The translations under genes were made by a program, and so were the position numbers. From Malania oleifera (Eukaryota > Streptophyta > Magnoliopsida > Santalales > Ximeniaceae), in contig NC_080423.1 of the NCBI RefSeq assembly GCF_029873635.1, positions 88,023,191 to 88,087,190 of the forward strand: a stretch of 64,000 bases of DNA. Reading direction: 5' to 3'. Each line of letters begins with the position of its first letter. The stretch's first letter is position 1. The notes beneath the pieces are model-generated. The model worked only from the letters and a program-made list of their open reading frames with translations, ran no database searches and was not told the origin of the DNA. This document shows, in pieces, positions 10,362 to 23,084 of the stretch.

Positions 10362-11557
10362 ACACTAATATCGGGTATGCCCTTTCATTTTACAAAATAA
10401 GCAAGTTTTGTATATTCGTGGGAAAGTATGCTTATTTCTTTTCTTCTTGCTTAATGAGGCATACCTATGAAATTTTTGAGATACATCTGACCCATTTTTG
10501 GAAATATAATTTCGTTTAACTTCTAAGGGTTTATTTGACCTATCTTCACTTGTAACCCTAGAAATTGTTTCAGGATGTTCATCTATTTTCTATCTAAACA
10601 AGTGATCTTCAGAATCTTCATGATTTTCTTCTTTTCTAGAATAGCATGATAATCTTTTAATTCCTCTAATTATTTAGCTATCCTTTCATTTTCATTTTTC
10701 AAACATATTTTCTTCTTAGATATCCTAGTTAGAAGCTTATGCATTTTAACTAAGGCTTTTTCTAGATCTCCATATGAAGGCATGCTTTCATTATACAATT
10801 CAACACAAGATTCAACATAAAATTTATTACAGTAAACATCACATGAATCATTGCACGCATTATTAACGGAATTATCAACAGATGATTCCACACATGATTC
10901 ATTACAAGAATTGTCATAATATCCATCATTTGAATTATTGCATGCATCAATAGCAATATTGTCACAAGGGACACTGCATGAATCATTATTAGAATTATCA
11001 ACAAATGATTTAACACATGATTCATTACATAATATAACACAGGATTCATCACATGATTTTTCATAAGATTTATCACAAGATTTATCACAAAAATCATCAC
11101 ATGAATCAATAAATGAATCATTATATGAAATAGGCTGAGATTCATATACCTTCTCCTCGACTAACTCATTTTGTTTACAATTTGCTACCTCTTGATCATT
11201 TGAATTTGACATTTCCAGAGTGGGGGTTTCTTTCTCCTGGGTTTCTCCATACTTCCTATCTAGTTCCTCCCAAATATCTCTTGCACATGTACATGCCATA
11301 AATTCATGAAAAATATTAGAATCTAAAGCACAATAAAGCATATCCATGGCATTTGAATTTGCATGTATTAAACTGGTATCATTTTCATTTGTAGGCACAC
11401 ATATTCTTTTAACTATTACCTTTCAGACCTTCCAGTTCATTGATTTTATAAAAACACTCATTTTTAGTTTCCAAACCGAAAAATTTTCACTGTAAAATAT
11501 TGGAGGACTAAGATAAGATCGTCCGTCACCAAATGGGGTTACACCGATATAAGCCAT
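10362..11557 (-). pseudogene. Gag-like frame of element A with terminal zinc knuckle
   Basis: From the ATG at 11557 the minus strand reads MAYIGVTPFGDGRSYLSPPI and on to FYSENFSVWKLKMSVFIKSM, then a TGA at 11423-11425, then an open stretch to 10670 (PTNENDTSLIHANSNAMD..., LDSNIFHEFMACTCARDIWE). This is the copia-type gag pattern of substrate-like N-terminus, W-K core and C-R-I-W-E motif. The middle holds an unusual block of about 110 residues built from short Cys/Asp/Ser units such as DSCD and NESCV. Further on, in another frame, a CX2CX4HX4C zinc knuckle (TCLFCKMKGHTRY, stop, C) lies at 10362-10403, so at least one frameshift and two stops break it. Confidence 0.75.
10760..11120 (-). repeat. 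Short degenerate coding repeats (Cys-Asp/Glu-Ser units) inside gag
   Basis: Units of about 12-36 bases resembling TCATTACATGATTCATC (plus strand) recur over roughly 360 bases and translate on the minus strand as CDESC, CNESC, CDKSC and similar. This looks like expansion of a short codon repeat within the gag of element A. Confidence 0.75.
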
Positions 11558-11597
11558 TGTGATCTTTTACAAAAATGTTTAAGTCTAGTGCAACGAG

Positions 11598-11609
11598 GCT
11601 CTAATACCA
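11598..11609 (-). promoter_or_regulatory. Primer binding site of element A
   Basis: The minus strand reads TGGTATTAGAGC, one base from the usual initiator-Met tRNA site, adjoining the LTR boundary at 11612. Confidence 0.8.
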
Positions 11610-11611
11610 AT

Positions 11612-12395
11612 TGTTGATTTAGGTGTAATCCCAAGGGAGGGGGTGAATTGGGTATTTAAAAATATTTTGGTACTTCAATCCTTAATTAAAAACCCAAACA
11701 TACAAGCACAAACTTGGATATACACCGATTTCAGTATTATACAACTTAATTGATTTAATAAGGTAATATCTTAGTTAATTCAATATTACCCATATATTCT
11801 CACATATTTTAGATATTCATATATACCAATATTTAAAGCATGCACAACAGGTATAATATGAATATAAGTGCGGAAATATAAAGAGGGATAGAGAGAGAGC
11901 ACAGACACCAAATTTTTAATGAGATTCGGCCAAACCCAGCCTACGTCCTCACCTTGGGCAAAACACCCAAGGATTCCACTAATATGCTCCTTAAACCCAG
12001 ATGGAGCTTCCCATCACAAACCACTGCTTAGAAGAGGCGTAGCTTCCTCCTACTCCACTGCTTACAAGAGGCACAACTTCCTCCTACTCTACTGCTTACA
12101 AAAGGCATAGCTTCCTCCTCCCCGATTCACAACCCAAACCGTTAATACAATAGATTGATAAAATTCTTGAACACTCAGATGCTTCTAAACAAGCTAATGA
12201 GTACAATAGAATTCCTAAAACACATTCATAGGATGTGATGATTTCAATAATAATCAAATATATGATCTTTGTATATAAAAATATGTATGATGAGTTTTCT
12301 CAAAGATCTACACCCGATACAAATATCTCAAAAAATTTATTTTTCAAATAATATGTGTTGGAGATCTAGGGTTTTCTCAAATAACTTTTGGCACG
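11612..12395 (-). repeat. LTR of element A, first part (interrupted)
   Basis: Begins TGTTGATTTAGGTGTAATCC on the plus strand, the same kind of LTR end as element B. It stops abruptly at 12395 where the LTR of B starts, and continues at 21399. Confidence 0.75.
12020..12120. repeat. Three tandem ~36-bp repeats within the LTR of element A
   Basis: The unit ACTGCTTACAAGAGGCAYAR followed by CTTCCTCCTACTCT is repeated almost exactly three times. Confidence 0.85.
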
Positions 12396-14814
12396 TGTTG
12401 GAATTGGTGTGATCCCAAGAGGGGGGGTGAATTGGGTTTTAAAAACTTTTTGACTAATTTTAACAATTCGCCGATTCACCACAGTATCATATCCCATTCA
12501 ACATGTATACGTATATGTAAAGTGAGTTTAACAATAAAAGCAAACATACACGTGTGCAGTATCTTATTTAAATCAAATGTGTGCATGAAAATAATTTCGA
12601 CATTAAATAAACATTCATACACATGCTGAAATTAAAATGCAAGAACTTAAATAAGATAGAAAGAGAGATACCAGATTTGTTTTCGAGGTTCGGCCAAACT
12701 AGCCTACATCCCCACCTTGGGCTTACCCCCAAGGATCCACTATACCTGCTCACTTAACTAGGCGGAGCAAAAGTCTTTAATATCCTCTCCTTACGGGACG
12801 AGGAAAATCCTAACTCAATTACTAGGTTGAGCCAAACTAGTCTCACTTGTGGGGTTAAGACTCCCTAGTTCAATTCCGGGTTGAACCGAACCGGTCTCAC
12901 TTGCGGGGCTGAGACTTCCCAGTTCAATTAATGGGCTGAACCGAACCGTTCTAATAAAATTATTTTGTACATAAAATATACTTCTGAAATACAAGCAGAG
13001 ATGTACAACATTAAAATCTAATATGCATTCTCATATGATTTTGAAATGAAGCTCATGTAGAGTATAGGTTTTCTCTCAAAACATTTTTCAAGTAAAATTT
13101 GAGAGTTTGGAAAATGATTTTCTTTTCTAAAATAATTGACCTTTATAAAATAAAAGAAGAAGCCTCTCAAGCAAGTATATATTAAATTGATATATGCTCA
13201 AGGCTCCCTCTTGTATAACCTAAAGAAATTCTCCAACAAATGTATGTCAAGATAAGAGTAGGAGAATATTAGGGTTTTCTTCAAAATGATTGACCTTAGT
13301 AAAATTAATCCCAAGAAGGCATCAAGCAAAATATATGAGCAAGAATATTAGCCCAAGCCTTCAAGACATTATTCACAATAAATTTCTCCAAAAAATATTT
13401 TTTCAAATAAAAGAATATGGGAGAAATTTAATCTTTGAAAACATGAAAAATAGAAAGGCCTTCAAGCAATATACATATAGAGAATGTTATATGCTCAAGC
13501 CTCTTCAAATATAACCCAAAAAATATTTTCCCCAAAAATGGTTTTCAAAAGAAGAGAATAGGAGACATTTTAATCTTTGAAAATATATCACAAATAAAAG
13601 AAGAAGGCCATCAAGCAATATATATGTATATGATATATGCTCAAGCCTCTTCACATAAAACCCCCAAGAATATTTTCCCCCAAAATGATTTTCAAATAAA
13701 AGAAGAGTAGGAGAAAAATGAGAATTTAAAGAACAAATGGGGTATAGAAGTGTGGGAGAATCAAAGAATGATAAACTAAATTAACAAAGGGATTCTCCAA
13801 CAATTTTCAAGTGTTTTGGGGTTGTATTTATAGGCAAAAACCCCTTGTGACCGTTATATAACCGTTGGGACCTTAAAATATATTTTTCTTCTGAAAACTA
13901 ACCATTTTTCGGCTGTTAGGACACTTTCCCGAGAAGGTCGGTCGACCAGGCTCAAGGTACGGTCAACCGAGGCTTGAAATCAACGAGTTTCAGTCGACCG
14001 TAATGAAGGTTCGGTAGACCGGCCTCTACTTTTCTGCGCAGACACTGTTCAGTATTTTGGTCATAACATTTTCTATACAACTCCAAATTGGATATTCTTG
14101 ATATCAATAGAAAGGTAAGATAAAATCCCACAACTTTTATGTTGAACACATTTTAAAATAATTATTTTTATTTTAATAAAAATGTCCATCAATGAGACAG
14201 AAGAAACATGAAGGGAGTTTTTCTCTTACGGACACATTTCAATGTTTTGGCCATAACTTTTTCTGTGTAACTCCAATTTGGACGTTCTTGGTATCAAACT
14301 CAAGATATGGGAAAATTCCACAATTTTCATGTTGAACATGGTTTGATATGAGATCGAATTTAGTGATAAAATTTCTCATTTATAACATTCAGTCGACTGG
14401 CCGATTGACTGACCCCTTTGAAAAATTTAGTATTTGCCTTCTTTTAACTTTAGAACCATTTAAAAACCTTTGTATAAGTTAGGAATTATATGAAAAGAGT
14501 TTTTCATGTTATTTGGAGGTCCTATGGTCAATCTAAGGTTAGGTAGAGTTTCAATTTTAAATCATGTAAGATGCATACACATTCAACCCTAATTACTAGT
14601 ACAACTCATAAAATAAATAAAGTCTTCGTGTCTTTTGCTCCTCAATGCTCCATGGAATATACCAATTGGTGTTCTTCTTAGTGCTCTTTACGACTTCCAT
14701 TTTGCATTCATCACTTGTGCTTATAGAAATATAAATCTGTTCACACTCAGTTACACAAGTGGGATACTGTGGTTTGTCATTATCAAAACAGGGATTGAAC
14801 TCAAAAAGTCAACA
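12396..14814 (-). repeat. Left (3') LTR of element B, ~2.42 kb
   Basis: Starts TGTTGGAATTGGTGTGATCC and ends AAAAAGTCAACA. It is colinear with 18981-21398 over its whole length, with scattered substitutions and small indels; sampled stretches suggest roughly 95 percent identity. Inside are tandem repeats of about 60 bp (12780-12960) and a duplicated block of about 200 bp (14030-14350). Confidence 0.92.
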
Positions 14815-14828
14815 CTCTCCCCCTTGTT
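14815..14828 (-). promoter_or_regulatory. Polypurine tract of element B
   Basis: CTCTCCCCCTTGTT on the plus strand is AACAAGGGGGAGAG on the minus strand, directly next to the 3' LTR. Confidence 0.7.
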
Positions 14829-17800
14829 GATGATGACAAACACATGAGCAAAATTGGGATTTCCTGATAAGGCTCCCCCTTACAATATGCATAAATGCAA
14901 AATGATATTAAAAAAAAAAAAAAACTCAATCATAAACATGAAGACTTCACAAATTTTCAAGTTGACAGTTAAGCTCAGTGGTTTAATGTGCAGTTTATTT
15001 TTGAAGCTATTTTAACAAAATATTCAAGTTTGTGCATTTATCATTTCCCATTTTGAATAACAAAAGGCAGAGAGATAAAAGGGGTTTATAATTTTGCTCA
15101 AGAAACATCTCCCCCTTTTGTCATCAACAAAAGGGCTAAACTGAGTAGAAAATAATTTTATCATTTAAAATATACGCAGCAAAGAGAACTCCCTCTTTTT
15201 GAAGAAAAGAAAAACTCTCCCCTTATGTGATATAACAGTTGGGCATAAAATTTTATAACTGTTTAAAAGATATAACCATTAAGCATACAGAACAGTTTAA
15301 CTGGTCATTTGAAAGATTAAAATGACATGTAAATAAGGTTAGACCATAAGCATACACAAATCGTTTGCAATATCATATGACCCGTGAAGATAAGGCACAC
15401 AACATATGACACCAAAGGGAGGTTTGAGCATAAAAATAGTCTAACAAGTTCGCATGCATTTTCATATGAAATTACCGAACCGATTATGCAATTTTATAAC
15501 TCATATGTATATAATAATAATAATGAGGCAAGAGAAAAAGTTCTAGTTTTAAAATAAGTTCTTGCCATAAAGTATTATAATAAATATATATATATATTTC
15601 CCTTATAATGTTTGCTTAAAAAACTAGGGATTTATGCTTGCTGAAAAAGAAACTTTAATTTAAAACCCAAGCAAGCATTATTTTCCTGGTATATCATTTA
15701 AGTGCAAATCACGAAGTACCAGAAAAACGCAACTATATGGATCCAAGGATATTAAATAAATTCAAGAAAGGGGATCATATGGCAAAACCTAAAACACTGT
15801 GGCAAACAAAATATTTTCATTGATTATATTCAAATGAAGACATTACAATTAAGCACAAGCCACAATGAATTCAAAAACCAAATCTAAGCTAGAAATATTG
15901 TGAGCACAACAGGATAGAAAAATGATTTCTAGGTGCTCCCCCTATCAGTTTGAATACGTGCTTAGATTTTTTTAACTACTTATATTGATATAATTCATGA
16001 AAAATCATTAGGAGTTCAAACAGTATAAGTATTAATTTCAGATTTTACTGGATAAGTGTTAGACGAATAAATTTCACCAGTAAAATATACGTAAGCACAC
16101 ATGCGCTAAAAAAATCAAACACTAATTCATGCATGGTGTTCATGTGTACCCGGAACAATCCATATCAAATATATTCAGTAGAGACAAGATATGTTGTTCA
16201 AGGTGCCTAGAAAACCTTTGGACTCAAAAAGTAGAAGTAATAGAAATAATGCGAGTCCATGGGTCAAGTGATTCTTATCCTTTTTCAAGGATGGGGCTTA
16301 ACCTCCCTAGTATAGTCTCAAGCATACAAAAGTGCATTAATGTTCAAGGATGGATTTCATTTAAGCACACTCAACACATGTTCATCCTTCTAAATATTAC
16401 TTAACATGCAAGAGATTATAGGCATTAAGTTCATTTTTCTTAAAAGTGGGACTTAAACCTCCCCTGTATATTTGCATACATACATAATTGCATTAAGTTC
16501 AAGATGATAATCATTTAAGAGCATTCCTCAAAAATTCATCCTTTCAAAAGATTTTCAGCATGTAACAAATATAGACATTTAGCACATACTAACATGACAT
16601 ATTACATTTTATTTTAATAACACAATAGCCAATCAAGACTATACTCAAAGGTAATGCAATAGGGGATTAAAAGAATGACACAACTCAAAATTCACAATGA
16701 GTGTGTGTGAAATGAAAAACTCCCCCTAAGTGATACAATTTTTCATAGTTTATGGACCATCATCAAAACATGTGACGATTGATTACAAGGATGATGCTTT
16801 ACCATTTGGGTCCGGAATGAAAGTGCACAACAGAATTAGACCAAATGGTGTCCGATGAACTAATCTCTCCTAGGACTACATAATGTGTATATGTCTTCAA
16901 TTTATATAGTGGTTTGGATTTTTACATGTACAACCTATTTAGTTATCTAGCATCCTAGGAAACAAGTAAGAAGATTGTGCATGTTTTTCACGTAACATTT
17001 AAAATTCAACATGCACCAGTGGATAGTTCAGCATGCGCCAATAAGCAAGGATGAAAAAAATGAAATTCTTTTATAATTCACTCATCCTTTCAAAAATATT
17101 TTAGCATGCATTGAATTATCTATCATAATACATGGTTTCATTTATGGGAAAAATTTTATCGAAATTTCGGCAGCATTTCGTCTGTAAATTGGACATTTTC
17201 CCACTTTTACCATGTACCTAATACCTGATAGGTTCAAACAAATAATTCATAATTTAGCTCAAGCATGCGAGAACCTATATTCACTACCAACATGCAATTC
17301 TCATCAACTGCATCTGCTATGCAGGAGGCATTCAAGACTAAGCATCTAATCAGGTAGTTCAATCAATATATCAAATGAAATATAAACTATCCATATGAAG
17401 ATATAATCATTAGACAAGTGATGGATAGTGGCATTCAGCTCAAATAAGTTATCCATCAAATATAATTGAGCTTAAATCAAGAGATGGGATATAAGCATTC
17501 ATTTAAAAACAAATTATCCATTCATGAGAAACTATAGACATTTAAGTAAGAATGGACATAGGCATTCAGCTCACATCAGATCAAATTTTAAACAATATCC
17601 ATCCATCATAGAGTGTATTCATTTAGCACAAATGGATATTTGCATTTAGCTTAACAAAAGTCATCCAAGTAGTATAAGCACTAATTTAAGATGTTTATTG
17701 GATGAATTTTAAATTTTCTGCTCCCCCTCAGTTATGCTGCTAAAGGGTTTTATATTCAATTTAGTATCTAGCATAACTGATATTTTTCAAATGGGAGAAT

Positions 17801-18700
17801 GAGCTTATGAATGTGTTTGAATATGATTAAGCGTTTAAGCTCCATGATGAGTTTAGGGCAGCATGATATATAATACTATGATAGATTCCCTAAACCTCAA
17901 TCTGTGTGATGGACAAAACATGCTACATTTAAGATTTTTGAAATTATAGCACATATATATAGCATTACGAGTATAGTGACATTTTAAAATCAATTCGTCC
18001 ATTTGAATGGGATTTTGTTTAAACATGCTTATGAGGTTTAATTTAAGAACTGATAATGATATAAGCATGCACTCGCCAACATTATCATATATTAACCAGT
18101 CATAATTATATGTATATATATTAAGCTTAGATTGGATAAGATCATTAAAACTCACATATTTGCTAGATTTTTCTTAGGGTTCTCAGAACAATAATAGTGT
18201 ATATTAAGGTTTTGAATTTTAAGCATTATACACTATTTAGGCATTTAAAGTATTCTAACCCTATGTATGACAATTTCTAAAATCTTATGAGTATATAAAA
18301 ATTTCTTTGAGATGTACCTCATAAGACATCATGCTATTATTATAAAAGATTTATCATGATTCATACAAAGATTTAATACAAGATATATCATACAAATCAT
18401 GACATGAAATTAACACAAATATCATATGATTCACAGTAGCAAACAAATCAAACACAAGATATATCATGTGAATCATATTATGAATTAATCAATATATTAG
18501 AAGGAGAATAGATATGCCTTTAAGTTTTACTCCTTCTTAATCATTTAAGCTCGGAGTAGTGTTCATCTCTCTTTTGGTTTCTTATACCCTTTATGTTTCC
18601 CAAAGGACCTTAGTACTCAAAAGAATAAACTTGCAAAACCATTAGTGACTAAGGCATATAAAAAGTATGCATGACACAACAGAAGATATGCATTAAAACA
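14829..18700 (-). other. Non-coding internal region of element B
   Basis: AT-rich, with recurring CTCCCCCT motifs and many short frames none of which is recognisable. Short blocks align with the internal DNA of element A. Confidence 0.7.
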
Positions 18701-18910
18701 CATGTCATGTAAATTCAATTTATTTTCAAATTTTGGGAAATTTGCAATTTGAAAACATTTTCAATGGGATATGATAAGCATGAAAAACACTTTCCAAATC
18801 CTCCAATCATTTGATTTTACAAAAGAATTTTTGATAATCACATGTAAAATCTACGCAATAAAACCAGTGGAGGATTTGTAAGGCGCTGACCCTCAAAACA
18901 GGGATACACT
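18700..18910 (-). pseudogene. Trace of gag N-terminus in element B
   Basis: Read with frame changes, the minus strand keeps fragments comparable with the gag of A: TNPPLV, FYM, then a K-S-N-D-W-R-I-W-K-V stretch matching the K-S-M-N-W-K-V region. Stops and shifts make it non-functional. This is a weak similarity judged by eye. Confidence 0.4.
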
Positions 18911-18966
18911 GAAAAATGAGTCGTTGCAATCTTTATGCAAATAGCGTTTAAACTTATTGCAACCGG

Positions 18967-18978
18967 GCTTTGATACTA
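18967..18978 (-). promoter_or_regulatory. Primer binding site of element B (two changes)
   Basis: The minus strand reads TAGTATCAAAGC, two bases from the initiator-Met site, just inside the right LTR at 18981. Confidence 0.75.
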
Positions 18979-18980
18979 AT

Positions 18981-21398
18981 TGTTGGAATTGGTGTGATCC
19001 CAAAAGGGGGGTGAATTGTGTTTTAAAAACTTTTTGACTAATTTAAACAATTCGCTGATTCACCACAATATCATATCCCCTTCAACATGTATACGTGTAT
19101 ATAAAGTGAGTTTAACAATAAAAGCAAACATACACATGTGCAGTATCTTATTTAAATCAAATGTGTGCATGAAAATAATTTCGACATTAAATAAACATTC
19201 ATACACATGCTGAAATTAAAATATAAGAACTTAAATAAGACAGAAAAAGAGACACCAGATTTGTTTTCGAGGTTCGGCCAAACCAGCCTACATCCACGCC
19301 TTGGGCTTACCCCCAAGGATCCACTATACCTGCTCACTTAACTGGGTGGAGCAAAAGCCTTTTATATCCTCTCCTTATGAGGCGAGGAAAACCCTAGCTC
19401 AATTACTAGGTTGAGCAAAACTAGTCTCACTTGCGGGGCTAAGACTCCCCAGTTCAATTTCAGGTTGAACCAAACCGGTCTCACTTGCGGGGCTGAGACT
19501 CCCTAGTTCAATTAATGGGTTGAACCGAACCTTTCTAATAAAATCACTTTGTACATAAAATATGCTTCTGAAATACAAGCAGAGATATACAACATTAAAA
19601 TCTAATATGCATTCTCATATGATTTTGAAATGAAGCTCATGTAGAGTATGGGTTTTCTCTTAAAATATTTTTCAAGTAAAACTTGAGAGTTTGGAAAATG
19701 ATTTTCTCTTCTAAAATGATTGACCTTTATAAAATAGAAGAAGAAGTCTCTCAAGCAAGTATATATTAAATTGATATATGCTCAAGGCTCCCTCTTGTAT
19801 AACCTAAAGAAATTCTCCAACAAATGTATGTCAAGATAAGAGTAGGAAAATATTAGGGTTTTCTTCAAAATGATTGACCTTAGTAAAATTAATCCTAAGA
19901 AGGCATTCAAGCAAAATATATGAGCAAGAATATTAGCCAAAGCCTTCAAGACATTATTCACAATAAATTTCTCCAAAAAATATTTTTTCAAATAAAAGAA
20001 TATGGAAGAAATTTAATCTTTGAAAACATGAAAAATAGAAAGGCCTTCAAGCAATATACATATAGAGAATGTTATATGCTCAAGCCTCTTCAAATATAAC
20101 CCCAAAAATATTTTCCCCAAAAATGGTTTTCAAAAGAAGAGAATAGGAGACATTTTAATCTTTGAAAATATATCACAAATGAAAGAAGAAGGCCATCAAG
20201 CAATATATATGTATATGATATATGCTCAAGCCTCTTCACATAAAACCCCCAAGAATATTTTCCCCCAAAATGATTTTCAAATAAAAGAAGAGTAGGAGAA
20301 AAATGAGAATTTAAAGAATAAATGGGTTGTAGAAGTGTGGGAGAATCAAAGAATGATAAACTAAATTAACAAAGGGATTCTCCAACAATTTTCAAGTGTT
20401 TTGGGGTTGTATTTATAGGCAAAAACCCCTTGTGATCGTTATATAGCCGTTGGGACCTTAAAATATATTTTTAATTTCAAAACTAGCCATTTTTTGGCCG
20501 TTGGGACACTTTCCCGAGAAGGTCGGTCAACCAGGCTCAAGGTACTATGGTCGACCGAGGCTTGAAATCAACGAGTTTGGTCGACCGTAGTGAAGGTTCA
20601 GTCGACCGACCTTTACTTTTCTGCGCAGACACTATTCAGTTTAGTCATAACATTTTCTATACAACTCCAAATTGGATATTATTGATATCAATAGAAAGGT
20701 AAGATAAAATCCCACAATGTTTATGTTGAACACATTTTAAGATAATTATTTTTGTTTTAAGAAAAATGTCCATCAATGAGGCGGAAGAAACATGAAGGGA
20801 GTTTTTCACTTACGGACACGTTTCAGTTTTTTGGCCATAACTTTTTCTGTGTAACTCTAATTTGAACATTCTTGGTATCAAACTCAAACTATGGGAAAAT
20901 TCCACAATTTTCATGTTGAACATGGTTTGATATGAGATCGAATTTAGTGATAAAATTGCTCATTTCTAACATTCGGTCAACTGGCCGGTTGACCGACCCC
21001 TTTGAAAAATTTAGTATTTGCCTTATTTTAACTTTAGAACCATTTAAAAACCTTTGTATAAGTTAGGCATTTTATGAAAAGAGTTTTTCATGTTATTTGG
21101 AGGTCCTATGGTCAATCTAAGGTTAGGTAGAGCTTCAATTTTAAATCATGTAAGATGCTTGCACATTCAACCCTAATTACTATTACAACCTAGAAAATAA
21201 ATAAAGTCTTCGTGTCTTCTGCTCCTCAATGCTCCATGGAATATGCCGATTGGTGTTCTTCTCAGTGCTCTTTACGACTTCCATTTTGCATTCATCACTT
21301 GTGCTTACAGAAATATAAATTCGTTCGCACTCAGTTACACAAGTGGGATACTGTGGTTTGTCATTATCAAAATAGGGATCGGACTCAAAAAGTCAACA
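18981..21398 (-). repeat. Right (5') LTR of element B, ~2.42 kb
   Basis: Full-length partner of 12396-14814, with the same start (TGTTGGAATTGG) and the same CAACA end, adjoining the primer site on its left. Confidence 0.92.
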
Positions 21399-22662
21399 GC
21401 ACAAATAAAAGAATATTAAATATTTAAAAAATAATAATATCAAGAATGCTTCAAAGATTTCAAAGTTATAGAATGAACTTTTTCCCACAAGATTTTTTAA
21501 ACAAAAATATGAAACTAAAGGTTCTTGCTTTCTTAATAAAATATTAAATAAAACTATGAGAGAAGAAAAAATTTTACAATGAAGATTAAATGCCCAAATA
21601 AAAAACCTTGAATACCAAACCTTAATATCAAACGTGCTTAGCAAGATGTGTGTGTGAATGCCCTTTGTGAAGCTGAGAGAATGCCCAAAAGATGTTTGAA
21701 CTTGATAAAGTGTAGGCAAAATATGCAAAAGTTTGGTAATCTACTCAAAACTCTCAAAAGGTAGGCAAAAACTCATGCTCTAGGGTTTAGACGTCATATT
21801 TAAAGGTGTTCTTGGACTTAGGTTAAGTTCTTGCGGTTGGATCAATTTAATCAAGAAAATTTCACATGTATTCACGCTGAACCGATGTTCTGCGCAAGCG
21901 ACTTTCAATGTTTTGGACATAACTTTTACTATAGAACTCCAAATTGGACGTTCTTGATTTCAACAAAAAGCTAAAATAAAATTCCACAACTTTTATGTTG
22001 AACAGAGTTTAAGATAAAAAGTTATGGATTAAGAAAAATGTCCATCAATGTGATGAAAAAACCTGAAGGGAATTTTTTTACTACGTACACCTTTCAGTGT
22101 TTTGGCCATAACTTTTTCTATATAATTCCAAATTACAAATTTTTAGTATCAACAAAGAGAAAATCCCACAACTTTTATCTTGAACACTTGTTAGGATAAA
22201 AAGTTATGGATTGAGAAAAATGCTCATTTATACTGTCTAGTCGGTGGGCTGGTCAACTAACCCCTTTGTAAAAATTAGTTTTTGTCTTCTTTTAACTTCA
22301 AAACCATTTTAAAAAATTTGTATAAGTTAGACATTTTATGAAAAAGGTTTTTCATGTTACTTGGAGGTCCTATGGTCAATCTAAGGTCATATTTGAGCTC
22401 CCAATTATATCTTATGAAATATGTAAATACAAGTGGGATTAAACACACATTACAATTGAAAATCTGAGGTATCTTCATCCTTTTGCTCTTTTAATTTCAT
22501 CAAATATGTCAGGTTGTATGCGCTTCAAGTTTCTCATGGCTTATATAGCATTCGTATCATTTGTGCGTGCTAAATAATGATCTTGCTAAAAAGGCTCAAT
22601 GCACAGATGAGATAATTGTGTTTTGTCATTATCAAAACGGGATCAGAGTCAAAAAGTCAATA
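21399..22662 (-). repeat. LTR of element A, second part
   Basis: Continues the LTR broken at 12395. Its end (ATCAAAACGGGATCAGAG and then TCAAAAAGTCAATA) parallels the end of the B LTR, with the final CA mutated to TA. It carries two copies of a block with CATAACTTTT...CTCCAAATT, also present in B. Confidence 0.75.
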
Positions 22663-23084
22663 GAGTGTCCTCTTTGTAAAGTGCATTCTACCGATCGAGG
22701 TGAAGTTGGTGACATTTGCATTTTACTTCTCTTCCAAAACAATGTCAGGTTTTTCTTATTTTACTCATTTGGTTGTCTCGGTTCTCTTTTTAACATGTTC
22801 AAATGCCACACCATTATTTCTATCCTATTTTGCTTCATGGACAATATAAGCAACTATTTTTATCTATCCACTGCTTCGAAAATAGTGTTCAACTAGTCGA
22901 CCCTTCCAAGCTGTAATCGTCTTTATGAGCAACCCACCTATGCATAGATATTTGAACAAAACGCGTTGTTTCTTTTTCATGCATCCCATTCCTTTTTACT
23001 GTGATGAATATCTTCAAAAGATCTCTCAAACTCTATTGCATTTAAAAATTCAGTCTAATCATTGCAAACTTCACCATAGATACA
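22663..23084. other. No gene identified
   Basis: AT-rich sequence between element A and the CACTA-type array; only short frames without motifs. Confidence 0.5.

Larger units (their letters stand above)
12396..21398 (-). mobile_element. Element B: complete 9.0-kb LTR element without pol (LARD-like), inserted into LTR of A
   Basis: Two co-oriented terminal repeats of about 2.42 kb flank a 4.17-kb internal region. Terminal bases read TG...CA. The flanks GCACG (12391-12395) and GCACA (21399-21403) are a target duplication with one mismatch. A primer site lies beside the right LTR and a purine-rich tract (as read on the minus strand) beside the left LTR, so the element points to the minus strand. 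I found no protease, reverse transcriptase or integrase; only a decayed trace of gag near the primer site. It must depend on enzymes from another element. Confidence 0.9.
7932..22662 (-). mobile_element. Element A: decayed minus-strand gag-bearing LTR element, split by element B
   Basis: Reading leftwards on the minus strand: a 5' LTR (22662-21399 joined to 12395-11612), a Met-tRNA-type primer site (11598-11609), a gag frame (11557 to about 10350), then about 2.4 kb of AT-rich non-coding DNA with CTCCCCCT-like motifs. No protease, integrase or reverse transcriptase was found, so it resembles non-autonomous TR-GAG or LARD-type elements. The distal LTR expected near 7.9 kb is missing; the left limit at about 7932 is estimated from loss of similarity to element B. 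The internal region aligns in patches with B (8040-8130 with 15000-15130; 8560-8690 with 15930-16050), so the two are relatives. Confidence 0.7.

Noticed and set aside
12432-12753. Paired 61-65 residue frames repeated at 19016-19337
   Set aside because: They recur only because both LTRs of element B are present; no protein features.
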